A program made the translations under genes and the position numbers. From Glebionis coronaria (Eukaryota; Streptophyta; Magnoliopsida; Asterales; Asteraceae), in NCBI GenBank assembly GCA_025667525.1, contig CM046879.1:385167039-385231038 (forward strand): a DNA stretch of 64,000 bases. The letters run 5' to 3'. Positions 35,279-46,103 of the stretch are shown here, one piece after another (position 1 is the first letter of the stretch; each line of letters begins with the position of its first letter). The notes beneath the pieces are model-generated. The model searched no databases and had not been told where the DNA came from. It was given only the letters and a program-made list of their open reading frames with translations.

Positions 35279-36385
35279 TACCATAAGAACAATCCTCTAT
35301 CATATATTCTTTATATGCAACATGCAATTAAGCACGCGGATCTTGCTAGGGATGTTGTAGATGATCTCTATGAACTAATCCCTCAAATAGTCACTATTAC
35401 TCTTCTCATGCTTACATTGAAAAGGTACAACAATGCTTAGAGGATTTGAATTACATAGGACAACCGGGTTCTGCACCACGTAAACAACAAACCCCCACCA
35501 TTTCCATGACTCTATTCAATAAGAATCTAGGAGCTAAGCCTATTTTAAATATACCCATCAAGGCTAAATCAAAATTTGTCACTAATGTTCCCTTGGCTTC
35601 TACAGGAGTAATTGTCTCTACTATGGCTAAAGGATCTCAAGACAAGAAAGATAGGATCAAGCCTTCCACTAGTAGGATTGTGAAGAAGAAAGTAGAAGTT
35701 CATCCTAGGAATGTTATTTCAAATTTAAATAAAATGAATTATGTAGCTAAGACTAAAGCCCTTGTGCTTGTGCAGCAGCCTAAGCAAATTGTGAATTCTA
35801 ATTTGAGATGTTGGAATTGTAATGAATGAATGTTTTCTCAGCGTCATGATTTATGTCTTGTTGACCATGTGAATGAAATGTATGCAATTAGTAACAATCT
35901 TGAATGGACTCCGACGGGGAAGAAATTGACCCAAGTTGGTTGGCAATGGAAACCCACTGGTAGGACCTTTACTGCAAATCGAACTACGTGCCCTTTAACT
36001 AGGATCACGTCCACGGAAGTTAGGTCTCAGCGTCCTTAAAATATGAACACTAGCACTAAAAAATCGAAAAAGCGCCCTTTAACTAGGTCTGCCCCCACTA
36101 TCGTGCCTACCAGTGAAGAAGTACCTCAGGATCTTAGACAACTAGAATCTAAGCCGACATCTAGGAAGAAAATTTGGAAGCCTAAGAATTATTCTGTTAG
36201 CAAATCTAAGATAAATATATACGTACCTGCTAACACAAAGGAACTACTAGATTCGGATACATCGTCTTTGTCTGGTGATATTTTCAGGTGGTCCAAATCA
36301 TCCTATAGTACTTGGAGTCTGAATGCTCAAAGTGATAGCCTCAAAATATTGAGTCAAACAAGAATGCTCGGTCATAGGTTATTAT
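35274..36385 (+). pseudogene. Copia gag-protease linker remnant, right half
   Basis: Continues the remnant at 5020-5988. Frames at 35446-35829, 35830-36039 and 36043-36390 are broken by stops. They carry a lone CWNCNE, then HDLCLVDHVN, GWQWKPTGRTF and CPLTRITSTEV. Similar blocks precede the protease in the Asteraceae-abundant Copia family, and the WKPTGRTF/CPLTRIT pair is especially characteristic. The expected protease motif is not reached: the sequence stops at the LTR beginning at 36386. It is dead. Confidence 0.7.
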
Positions 36386-36713
36386 TGTAACATTAGTTAG
36401 AACGTTGTAATAGGTAGTTAATTAGTCGTGGTTTACGTACTTGGATTTAAACTAATTAAAGTCCAAAAGACAAGCCCGACCCAATATATAGCCCATTAAA
36501 GCACGCATGTGGGTGGACTATATATACTACCCTCCTAGCATGTTAGGAGGGTTGGTTGGTTGGTCATTTCATTTTTCTCTTAATCTAATATCACCTAGTT
36601 TATCCAACCATTATCTCTATTTTCTCTCACTACTTTCTCGCTCTAGATTTCATCTTCTTCATCTATTTTTTTAATTTAATCCGTGCTCTATTATCTAAAT
36701 ATATGGGACAACA
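36386..36713 (+). repeat. Short Copia LTR (328 bp)
   Basis: Begins TGTAACATTAG and ends GGGACAACA. It is followed by a degraded initiator-Met primer site and, after a long leader, by a Copia gag. TATATATA at 36519-36526 is a probable TATA box. GGTTGGTTGG follows near 36551. There is no purine tract before it, so it need not be the 3' LTR of the remnant to its left. Only one copy lies in the window. Confidence 0.65.
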
Positions 36714-36715
36714 AT

Positions 36716-36729
36716 TGGTATCAATCGCC
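36716..36729 (+). other. Degraded primer-binding site of the short-LTR Copia element
   Basis: TGGTATCAATCGCC: the first eight bases match the initiator tRNA-Met site, the rest has drifted. It lies two bases after the LTR end. Confidence 0.6.
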
Positions 36730-37699
36730 ATGAGTTAGTTTTGTGATTGGTTGTTGTGTTTTCATTTGATTTATTTGATTTGATCCTTATTTCTTCCACG
36801 AATTCAAGATTTTTTTTATGTTTTTTAGTGTTCTTCACTACCTTCTTTACTGTTGTTTAGTGATTTGGGTATCTTGGTTTTCAGGTAAAACACAAATCTT
36901 TTGGATGAAAAGTTAAGAACTTTCTTGTTTCATCTTTCCGAAATTCTAGCAATTTATTCCATTGGAAAGTACAAGTGTGTGAGGGTCGATCGCAATATTC
37001 CAAGGATTCTACTTTGCGATCACCGGATTTCGATACCTTATTTCGACGAGATATTCCGATCGTACACTGCGATCGCGGATTCCGACGGTTTCAAGGGATA
37101 TTGAGTCGTTACTCTGTCCAATTTGTTTAAGCCATATTGTGATCTAAACATTCCGACAGAATGGGTATTCCGACAAAAGTCACATTCGGATACAATATTC
37201 CGATAGGTTATTCTGACAGATCATTCCGACAGCATTCCGATAGCCTACATTCCGACAGCCTACATTCCGATAGCCTACATTCCGACAGCCAACATTCCCA
37301 CAGCCTACATTCCGACAGCCAACATTCCGATGGACATTCCGATGGCACATTCCGATGGACATTCCGATGACATGTTTAGCTAAATTCTGTTCGAGTATTT
37401 TTTAGACTTAGCCACCATCTAGACTAGTTTCGGAATATCGTTTACACAAAGATTAAAAAAAAAGTTAAAATTTTTTCGTCAAGTAAATTCAAATTTTTTC
37501 CATACTAGTTTTAGGACATTTCTAGCTCGATTTCAAAATTTGGCGATTACAAAACTTTTTGGTCTACCGTTTTGTCGGACTGGGGAATTTATTGTCGGAC
37601 TGAAGAAAAATTGCACTTTTCGGAATTTTAACCACAACAACAATCACAACAAATCTACTTAAGATCCATATTCACTTCATCATTTCAGAGAATATTGAG
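36730..37699 (+). other. Long Copia leader rich in TTCCGA motifs
   Basis: About 970 bases between primer site and gag. No gene is supported. TTCCGA occurs about 17 times between 36930 and 37380, at first irregularly and then as a 15-bp tandem repeat (separate entry). Confidence 0.7.
37222..37371 (+). repeat. 15-bp tandem repeat built on ATTCCGA
   Basis: Units of the type CATTCCGAYAGCCTA repeat with a 15-bp period. The tail shortens to CATTCCGATGGA. One unit has CCCA in place of CCGA. The track reads as HSDSL pentapeptides in one frame, but that is only a consequence of the period. Confidence 0.85.
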
Positions 37700-38522
37700 A
37701 TGGATTCTACTGCAGAATATCGTGTGACGAACAACAACATAATGGTGGCGGGTAACAAAGAGAGACCACCAATGCTTGTGTCTGGTCGGTATGCTCAATG
37801 GCAATCACGTTTCATACGATACCTTGATACAAGACCTAATGGTGATGCCTTGAGGAAATGTATTACTCATGGACATATACATTCAAGAAGATCTCAATTC
37901 CTCCAAGACCAGCCACAGATACTACTGATCCAATACCCGCAAGTGAACGTGATGAAACAAGAGCTGATCTTACACCTGAAAATTGTGCTTGGGATGATGC
38001 GGAGAAGGAAGCCACGGTTGATGCATGCCCGACATCACATGAAATGTGGACTGCTATTGAACGCTTGCAACAAGGAGAATCACTCAACAAACAAGATGTC
38101 AAAACAAACTTGTTTTGGAATTTTGGCAAGTTTACTTCAAGGGATGGAGAATCAATTGATTCATACTACTCCAGGTTTTATAAAATGATGAATGACATGA
38201 CAAGAAATAACCTGCAAGTCTCCACCATGCCAGTCAATGTTCAATTTCTTCAACAACATCAACCCGAGTGGACACGATTCGTCACTTTAGTGAAACCACA
38301 AGAAAAGTTAGACGAGGTCTCATATCATCGACTCTTTGATATCTTGAAGCAATTTCAGAATGAAGCATGAGATTCGAGCTAAACGTGTTGCAAAGACGGC
38401 TAATCCACTTGCTTTAGTGACTACCACTCAACATTTTCAAGATCATCGCTCTCGTGCTCCTAAGCCATACTCCACTACATCATCCTCACCACGATATTCC
38501 ACATCATCTAAGTCTTCATCAT
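37700..38522 (+). pseudogene. gag: Copia Gag N-terminal half, decayed (interrupted by Athila element)
   Basis: The ATG at 37700 opens MDSTAEYRV, then RPPMLVSGRYAQWQSRF, the aromatic-rich start of a Copia Gag core. The frame shifts near 37860 and continues in 37858-38370 (SHEMWTAIERLQQGESL; FTSRDGESIDSYYSRFY; WTRFVTLVK), then shifts again near 38360 into KRVAKTANPLAL and a Ser/Thr-rich tail. The reading resumes at 49728 after the Athila insertion. The family is the same as the linker remnant to the left, whose sequence would belong downstream of this part. Confidence 0.75.
38518..38522. other. Target-site duplication of Athila element, left copy (ATCAT)
   Basis: ATCAT, repeated at 49723-49727. 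The host gag reads continuously when one copy is kept. Confidence 0.9.
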
Positions 38523-38987
38523 TGATAGGTGTGAAAACACCCATCCCTTTTACCACTTAATTCTGGCTAAAACAAGACCAAAACATGTATTTAATATCAT
38601 TTGTTTGGAATTATGCGTGGTTTTTGTGTTTATTGTGTTTTCAGAGTCAACCGGATGAATATTGAGGAAAACATGGGATTGCACGGGTTTTATCGAAGAA
38701 AAAGACTCAAGACGAAGTCTAATGTCCAAGAGATGCAAAAGATTTGAAGTCATTGTGCCTATTTGAAGATTTATCGAAGAATAGAGCCAAAGATGGAAGA
38801 TTCATATATGTCGAAGAACTCGAGTCTATTAAACAAAAGATTATAAGACGAGTTGGAATTATTCACCGACACTTCTCAAATCCAAGTCGGAAACGTTTAT
38901 TTAAAGAAGCGTGAAGACTAAAGAAGAAAGAAGAAAAAGAAGCCCAAACCAAAGCCCAATCACAAGCCCACCACCACATGACTTGCC

Positions 38988-38995
38988 TATAAATA
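38988..38995 (+). promoter_or_regulatory. TATA box of Athila 5' LTR
   Basis: TATAAATA in GCCTATAAATAGG, with a plausible start region about 30 bases downstream. The 3' LTR has the same box at 48478-48485. Confidence 0.75.
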
Positions 38996-39539
38996 GGACT
39001 TTACTTCACAAAAATCACACACTTAGTTTTTTAGGTAGTTTGTAGCTTTTCATTCTCTCTAGTTTTAGAGAGAGAAAGTTCTAAACTTTCTCTCACTAGA
39101 TTTCATCTTTTTCTTTCAAGATCAAACCTTTGTACTAGTTTTCATTAATCAAGTTCAAGTTTTTATCTTTTAACCTTTAATCTCATCCTTCCTTTCTTTG
39201 ATTTTGATTGATTTTGGTACAAGTCTATAATGATCCGTGTTGTTCATCAATGATTTTGTGCTTAAAAAGTTAATCTTTTATGTTTTCCTAAGTTTCTATA
39301 CGAATAAGCTTTGAGATCCTTGTGCTTATTGGCTTATTTGTTAGTTTTGCTCATTTACTTTTTAAAGTTTTTATAAAAAGTTCATCTTTTCATCTTTTGA
39401 TTTATGTTTTTGCTTATTTGAAGCTTAGATAAAGTTGTTTTTAGTGCTTATTTGGTCAGCTTAAGATTGGATTCGAGCTAGTTTAGTGATTGGCTTATTC
39501 ATAGCTTTTTCACTTTGCTTAAAATTCGGATCAAAAGGG

Positions 39540-39890
39540 ATTTCGGAAAGGGCAAACCCCCTTTCCGATTGGATTATTCCGACCAGGCAACACCCCTTAT
39601 TCCGATCGTAGTGATCGGAAAAGGGTTTTAATATTCCGATTGTAACCTATTTTGATTATTCCGATTGGGACCTCTTTGTACTATTCCGATTGGTATGTTT
39701 CAAATATATTCCGATTGCCTTAAGTGTTTAGATATTCCGATTGTGCCCTCTTGTCCCTTATTCCGATCATTGTCAAATTCATATATTCCGATTGCTCTCT
39801 TGTTTACATTCTGATCAATCAGATCGGAATACATTCCGATTGGGCCTAGTTTGTTTATTCCGATTGGAACTTTTTGCTATATTCCGTTCT
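39540..39890 (+). repeat. Irregular ATTCCGAT array in Athila LTR
   Basis: About 14 copies of ATTCCGAT(T/C), spaced about 20-35 bases apart with unrelated bases between them, including the near-palindrome TCCGATCGTAGTGATCGGA. The array recurs in the 3' LTR at about 49040-49390 with one extra copy. Confidence 0.85.
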
Positions 39891-40207
39891 TAGTTTCTTT
39901 TAGTACTTTTCAACTAAGTTCATATTTTTACAAAGTTTTCCAAGTGTTAGTTTTTATTTAGTGATCATTTATTTTTCTAGTATAATCTTAAAGTTTTCAA
40001 ACATTTATTTTTACACTCGCCTTTTTACTTTAATCATTTAAAGCTTTAAGTTTACTCTTCGACACTTAATTAATTGTTATTAGTTTAAATTAGATAAACA
40101 AACCATCACCTTTTCATTAACCAAGAACAAATCATTCCACTTAGAACCGAGATCAATTCGAGAGGATATCGAGAGAACTTAATTGAACAAAAAAAACGTG
40201 TATCAAA

Positions 40208-40225
40208 TGGCGCCGCTGCTGGCTC
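40208..40225 (+). other. Primer-binding site of Athila element (tRNA-Asp type)
   Basis: TGGCGCCGCTGCTGGCTC, two bases after the LTR. The first eight bases match the tRNA-Asp complement used by Athila/Tat elements, with mismatches further in. Confidence 0.75.
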
Positions 40226-40420
40226 TTCTCGTTAAGATCAACAGTTTTTTGTGAGAACTTGGATTTTGGGATCCGTTCCCCGTGAACGTTACTTTTTCAT
40301 AAAAATTTTCAAAAACACAAAAAATATAAAATTTTCAAAAAATCCTAAAAATTAAAAAAAAACATAAAAACCAAAAATATTTTTGCTTTGTTTTTGCCTT
40401 GTTAGTTCTTTTGCAGGTGT

Positions 40421-41763
40421 ATGCGCACTCGATCAATGTCTTATCAAGAGCCCGAGCCTCTCGATAACTTAGACATGGCCGGTGTACAAAAGAACAACAA
40501 CATACCACCTCAAAACAATAATAATAATAACAACAACAACCCACCTTTCAACAACAATAATAACAACAACAATGAGCCTCTACCGGATAATCGCCCGATG
40601 ATTGAATTGCTGCAAGCCCATGTGGATGGCAACACTGATCCAATTGTTATACCCGCGATTGCAGCCAACAACTTTGAGCTCAAATCCGGCTTTATCCAGA
40701 TGGTCTCTGCTCAACCATTCTTGGGACGTACCATTGATGATCCACATGACCACATCAAGAGATTCTTGCAACTCACTAATACGGTCAAATTCAATGGTGT
40801 TCCACAAGAGGTAATCCGGTTACAACTTTTTCCCTTTTCTTTAGAGGGACAAGCCCGGCATTGGCTTGCTAAGGAACCGCCACAGAGTATTCTTTCGTGG
40901 ACGGATTTGGAGACAAAGTTTATCAATTACTTTTTCCCACCCTCTCGTACTACCGCTTTGCGGAATGAAATTATCAATTTTGAACAAAAGTACGATGAGT
41001 CGTTCAGTGAATCTTGGGATCGTTTCAAAGATCTTTTGAGAAAATGCCCACAACATGGTTTTACCAAAGTGCACCAAATTAACACTTTTTATAATGGTTT
41101 AAGCATGAATGACCAAGATTCACTAAACAGTGCCTCGGGGGTAATCTTTTGGCTAAGACTTCCAATGTTCCTTGGGATATCATTGAGAATAAGTCTCGTG
41201 TACAAACCAAGAGTGTGAGGACTAATGTCGCTAGTGCTAGTACAAGTGACAGCGACAAGCGAACTGACAAAATCACTGCCCTTCTTGAAACGCTTGCTAC
41301 CCAAACCGCCAACAACACTAACAGCATTAACGCTAAAAACGCTAAAGACGCTCAAGTCAATGCTGTTAGCCAACCATGTGAGATATGCGGGGGTCCTCAT
41401 TCTTACACCACTTGTCCTGCCACCCAAAGCTATCCTTCTGAGAACGTGAATGCAGAATACGGTACCTATCCTCAACCTGCTTATCAAGCTCGACCTCAAG
41501 GTGACCGTAACTTGCTTAGCTACCGCTCCAACAACTATCTCTCACCACCTGGTTCTACTCCTAACAACCCAAACCAACAACAAAACCTCAACCGCCCTCC
41601 TCAACAACAACAACAATCTCGTGGACCATACATACCACCTCACAAACAGCAACATCCACCTCAAAGAAACAGCCAAGTTTACCAGCAGCCTACTTATCAA
41701 CCACCCACATACAATGCTCCTCCCAACCAACGCACTGCTTTACACCAAGAAGTGGAAACCTAA
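40421..41763 (+). pseudogene. gag: Athila Gag (frameshifted)
   Basis: ATG 40421 opens MRTRSMSYQEPEP and an Asn-rich run. The retrotransposon Gag core follows at about residues 75-230, with FLGRTIDDPHDHIKRF, LEGQARHWLAKEP, FFPPSRTTALRNEI and FSESWDRFKDLLRKCP, typical of Athila Gag. A one-base loss in the G run near 41136-41141 ends the useful frame. The protein continues in the next frame (41149 onward), with a single knuckle-like CEICGGPHSYTTC and a Gln/Pro/Asn-rich tail, to a TAA at 41761-41763. That stop is in frame with the next segment, so gag and pol were once continuous. It is not functional. Confidence 0.85.
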
Positions 41764-43497
41764 ATGAGGACTAACGATGTGATCGTGGAAAATCATCAAC
41801 AGGAAGTGCGCAACTTGAAAGCAGACCTGATGAAACAAGGGAACGATCTGAGAGCTGATATGAGAAACACCATGGATAGTCAAACGAATGACTTAAGAAA
41901 CATGATGGCTAGTTTCTTCCACGGTAATCAACCCTCTTCTTCGGGTACTCTTCCGAGTAACACTGTTGCGAATCCAAGAGGGGAGATGAAAGCAATCACC
42001 ACTCCCAGTGGCAAAGGTACCAAGGAACCCGAGCTTCCTATACCTCCACCGGTGGTTGTGACTAAGGAGAACGAGTCCCCTACTCCTATTCCTCATCCTT
42101 CGACTTCCCCAATTTCTCCACCTCTTACTGCTACCCCTCCTCCACCCAAGGTTGTGAGTGATCCTTCGATCCCAAAGCCTTCCTCTTCTTCCGATATACC
42201 TTATCCATCTAGGTTGAGGAAAGAGAAGCTCAAAAGCAAGGATGATATTCAGGTTTCGAACTTTCTTAAAATGTTCAAACAATTGAATTTCAACATCTCC
42301 TTCGCTGAGGCTCTCGCTCACATGCCTAAGTACGCAAAAATGTTTAAAGATCTTCTGAGTGACAAGGAAAAGCTTCTTGATATTGCCAACACCCAACTTA
42401 ATGAGAATTGCTCTGCAGTGCTCTTAAGGAAATTGCCAACCAAGCTTGGTGATCCGGGCCGTTTCTTAATTCCTTACAATTTCCCAGGAGTAGAGAATTG
42501 CATGGCCCTAGCCGATCTAGGTGCCAGTATTAATCTCATGCCTCTAAGCGTTTGGAAGCAATTATCTCTCCCTGAGCTAGTCCCCACTAAAATGACATTG
42601 GAATTAGCTAACCATACGGTTTCTTATCCAGTGGGGATAGCCGAAGACGTCTTTGTAGGAGTCAACAAATTCACTTTTCCTGCCGAGTTCGTCGTCGTCG
42701 ACTACGAGATGGACCCTCGTGTTCCCTTGATCGTGGGTCGTCCATTCCTGAGGACCGGTCGCACTCTCATCGATGTTGAAGCCGGTGAGCTTATCATGAG
42801 AGTGGGTGACGATAAAATCATCTTCAACATGGGAAAGTTATCTAAACAACCTTATTCCAACGAGAGTGTTAATTGTATTGACGTTCTTGAAGAGGCTTGT
42901 GAAGAGCACTTCCAAAATGCTTACAAAAGTATTCCTACTTCTCTTCCCAATGTTGAGACCGTTTCCTCTATTGATTCATCACTGTCTCTATTTGGAGAAA
43001 GTGATTTGTTTTGGAACGATTTTGAAGCCACCATGGGAGATGTGAACTTAGCTAATGATGATTCTCCCACCGATGGGGATGAAGACATGCACTTCTTTGA
43101 AAACCTTCTCAACGAGGACAATCTTTCTCCACCATCTCCCACGGTTATTGCTATCGATGCTCCGACTTTGAAAACGCCTCCCATCGAAAATCATCCGGAT
43201 TTAGAACTTAAGGAGTTGCCGCCTCATCTCGAGTACGTGTTCCTTGAAGAAGAGAAGAAGTCGCCCGTCATCATCGCGAAGGACTTGAAAGATGACGAGA
43301 AAACTCGCCTCATCGCCGTGCTTAAAGATCATAAAAAGGCAATTGCTTGGAAAATTTCCGACATCCGCGGAATTGATCCGAACTTTTGTACTCACAAGAT
43401 TCTCATGGAAGATGACTTCAAACCCACAATCCAGAGCCAAAGAAGGGTTATCCTAAAATTCATGACGTCATCAAATAAGAGGTTATCAAACTTCTAG
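41764..43497 (+). pseudogene. pol: Athila Gag C-terminus and protease
   Basis: In frame with the segment before it, apart from one stop. A coiled coil (ENHQQEVRNLKADLMKQ) and a Pro/Ser/Thr-rich linker lead to FKQLNFNISFAEAL and the aspartic protease, whose active site reads DLGAS (LADLGASINLMPLSVW, Asp251) instead of the usual DTG/DSG. DLG is normal for this lineage. FVVVDYEMDPRVPLIVGRPF follows. The frame is lost near 43450 by an apparent one-base deletion just before reverse transcriptase. Confidence 0.85.
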
Positions 43498-46103
43498 ATG
43501 CCGGCTTGATCTACCCTATTTCGGATTCACCGTGGGTAAGTCCCGTCCATTGTGTGCCCAAGAAGGGCGGAATAACCGTTGTTCCCAATGAACACAACGA
43601 GTTGATTCCCACTCGTCTCGTTACTGGGTGGAGAGTTTGTATTGATTATCGCAAGCTCAATGATGCCACGAGAAAAGACCACTTTCCTCTTCCTTTCATG
43701 GATCAAATGCTCGAGCGTCTAGCTGGTAATGACTATTACTGCTTTTTAGACGGTTTCTCCGGGTATTTTCAAATTCCCATCGATCCCAAGGACCAAGAAA
43801 AGACCACATTCACTTGTCCCTATGGAACATTTGCTTACAAACGCATGCCTTTTGGTTTATGTAATGCTCCTGGGACGTTCCAAAGGTGTATGATGGCTAT
43901 ATTCCATGACATGGTGGAAGACACTATGGAAGTATTCATGGATGATTTCTCGGTTTATGGCGATTCTTTCTCTGCGTGCCTTGCCAATTTAGAACGTATG
44001 CTTAAGCGGTGTGAAGACACTCGCCTTGTTCTTAATTGGGAAAAATGCCATTTTATGGTAAAAGAGGGCATCGTGCTAGGACACAAAATTTCCAAAGCCG
44101 GTCTTGAAGTAGACCGTGCTAAAGTCGATGTTATCGCTAAGTTGCCTCCACCTTCAACTGTGAAGGGTGTGAGAAGTTTTCTGGGTCATGCGGGCTTCTA
44201 CCGTCGATTCATCAAAGATTTTTCTCAAATCGCTCGCCCGATGACCCACCTCTTGGAAAAAGATACTCCTTTTATCTTTTCCAAAGAGTGCATTGAAGCC
44301 TTCAACTTGCTTAAGGATAAGCTAACTAAGGCACCCGTCTTGGTCACCCCTAATTGGGAGCTGCCTTTCGAGTTGATGTGCGATGCTAGTGACTTTGCTA
44401 TTGGAGCGGTTCTGGGACAAAGAGTGAACAAACACTTCCAACCAATCCATTACGCTAGCAAGACAATGACTCGGGCTCAATTACATTATACGACAACCGA
44501 AAAAGAGCTTTTAGCTGTTGTCTATGCTTTTGAAAAGTTCCGCCCCTATCTTGTCCTTTCTACCACAATCGTTTACACCGATCATTCCGCGCTGAAGTAC
44601 TTGTTGACAAAGAAAGATTCTAAACCAAGACTTCTTCGCTGGGTTTTGCTACTCCAAGAACTTAAAATCGAAATTCGCGATAAAAAAGGAGCGAAAAACC
44701 TAGCCGCGGATCATCTCAGTAGACTTGATGATCCTTACCAGGGGGATCATCCAACCAAAGAAATCAATGATTCTTTTCCCTTGGAGACCTTAATGTCTAT
44801 CAACTCGACTGCTGATGAAACCCCGTGGTTTGCGGACATTGCAAACTACTTGGCGGGTGTAATTCTCGTTGACGGGTTAACATCCCAGAAAAAGAAGAAG
44901 TTCTTTAACGACATTAAGACTTACTTTTGGGATGACCCGTATCTATTCAAACAATGTGCTGACTTGATTATTCGTCGATGTGTTGATGGACAGGCAGCTT
45001 TAGAAATCCTTGACCCTTGCCACAAAGGACCCACCGGTGGTCACTTTGGTCCCAACTACATCGCCAAAAAAGTGTTTGACTCGGGATTTTATTGGCCCAC
45101 CATCTATCGTGATGCTCACGAGATGGTTAAACGCTGTGATGCTTGCCAAAAACAAGGCAAGATCACTCATAAGGATGAGATGCCTCAAAATTTCATACAA
45201 GAATGTGAAATCTTTGATGTTTGGGGTATCGACTTTATGGGGCCATTCCCTTCTTCTAAAGGAAACAAATACATCCTTGTTGCTGTTGACTACGTTTCAA
45301 AGTGGGTTGAAGCCAAAGCTTTACCCACTAATGACGCAAGGGTGGTTTGTAACTTTTTGAAATCGATGTTCGCTAGATTCTGCGTTCGTCGTGCTATTAT
45401 CAGTGACCGCGGGACTCATTTTTGCAACGATCAATTTGCAAGAGTCATGGCTAAGTATGGTGTCAATCACCGTCTTTCCACCGCCTATCATCCCCAAACC
45501 AATGGGCAAGCCGAGATATCCAACCGTGGATTGAAGCGAATTTTGGAGTGTACTGTGGGAGAGCATCGTGCCGCGTGGGCCGATAAGTTAGATGATGCTC
45601 TGTGGGCTTTCCGTACTGCTTATAAGACCCCGATCGGTTGTACACCTTATCGTCTTGTGTACGGGAAAGCATGCCACCTTCCCATCGAGCTAGAACATAA
45701 GGCGCACTGGGCCTTGAAGTGGGCTAACTTCGACATCAACAAAGCCGGTGATCATCGCAAGATTCAACTCAACGAGCTCAACGAACTGAGGAATGAAGCT
45801 TATGAGAACTCGCTGATCTACAAAGAGAAGACGAAGATCCTTCATGACACAAAAATCAAGAACCGAGAGTTCCACGTTGGTGATCAAGTCTTACTTTTTA
45901 ACTCTCGGTTGAAGATCTTCTCTGGCAAGTTGAAGAGCCGCTGGTCTGGTCCATTCACCGTCGCCAAAGTCTTTCCATATGGGACCATTGAGCTTTCTCA
46001 GCCAAATGGGCCCAAAGGTGAATGGCCAGAGTCTGAAGCTGTACTTTGGTGAGGACATCTCTCAGGAGATGATTCCATCCCTCACCATGTTCCCCATGAA
46101 CTA
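43498..46103 (+). pseudogene. pol: Athila reverse transcriptase - RNase H - integrase
   Basis: A long open frame (43506-46052; the first codon is TTG, so this is a continuation). Reverse transcriptase has [26 protein letters not shown] and the catalytic FMDDFSVYG. RNase H follows with [13 protein letters not shown] and [11 protein letters not shown]. Integrase has its zinc region ([10 protein letters not shown]) and acidic blocks [16 protein letters not shown] and [10 protein letters not shown]. Breaks: an in-frame TAA near 43479 upstream, and a small deletion near 46015 that moves the last about 30 residues to another frame ending near 46103. The domains are otherwise well preserved, so the element died recently. 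Confidence 0.88.

Larger units (their letters stand above)
38523..40205 (+). repeat. 5' LTR of Athila element
   Basis: Starts TGATAGGTGTG and ends CGTGTATCA. TATAAATA is at 38988-38995. Two perfect stem-loops lie about 60-100 bases downstream of it (CTCTCTA/TAGAGAG at 39055-39072, overlapping GAGAAAGTT/AACTTTCTC at 39072-39092). A TTCCGAT array fills about 39540-39890. Relative to the 3' LTR it lacks about 26 bases near 39789. Confidence 0.93.

Noticed and set aside
37161..37370. Short protein with HSDSL repeats
   Set aside because: It is a direct product of the 15-bp DNA repeat in an untranslated leader. An opposite-strand frame exists too.
37222..37371. CRISPR-like array
   Set aside because: Units are 15 bp with no distinct spacers, in a plant retrotransposon leader.
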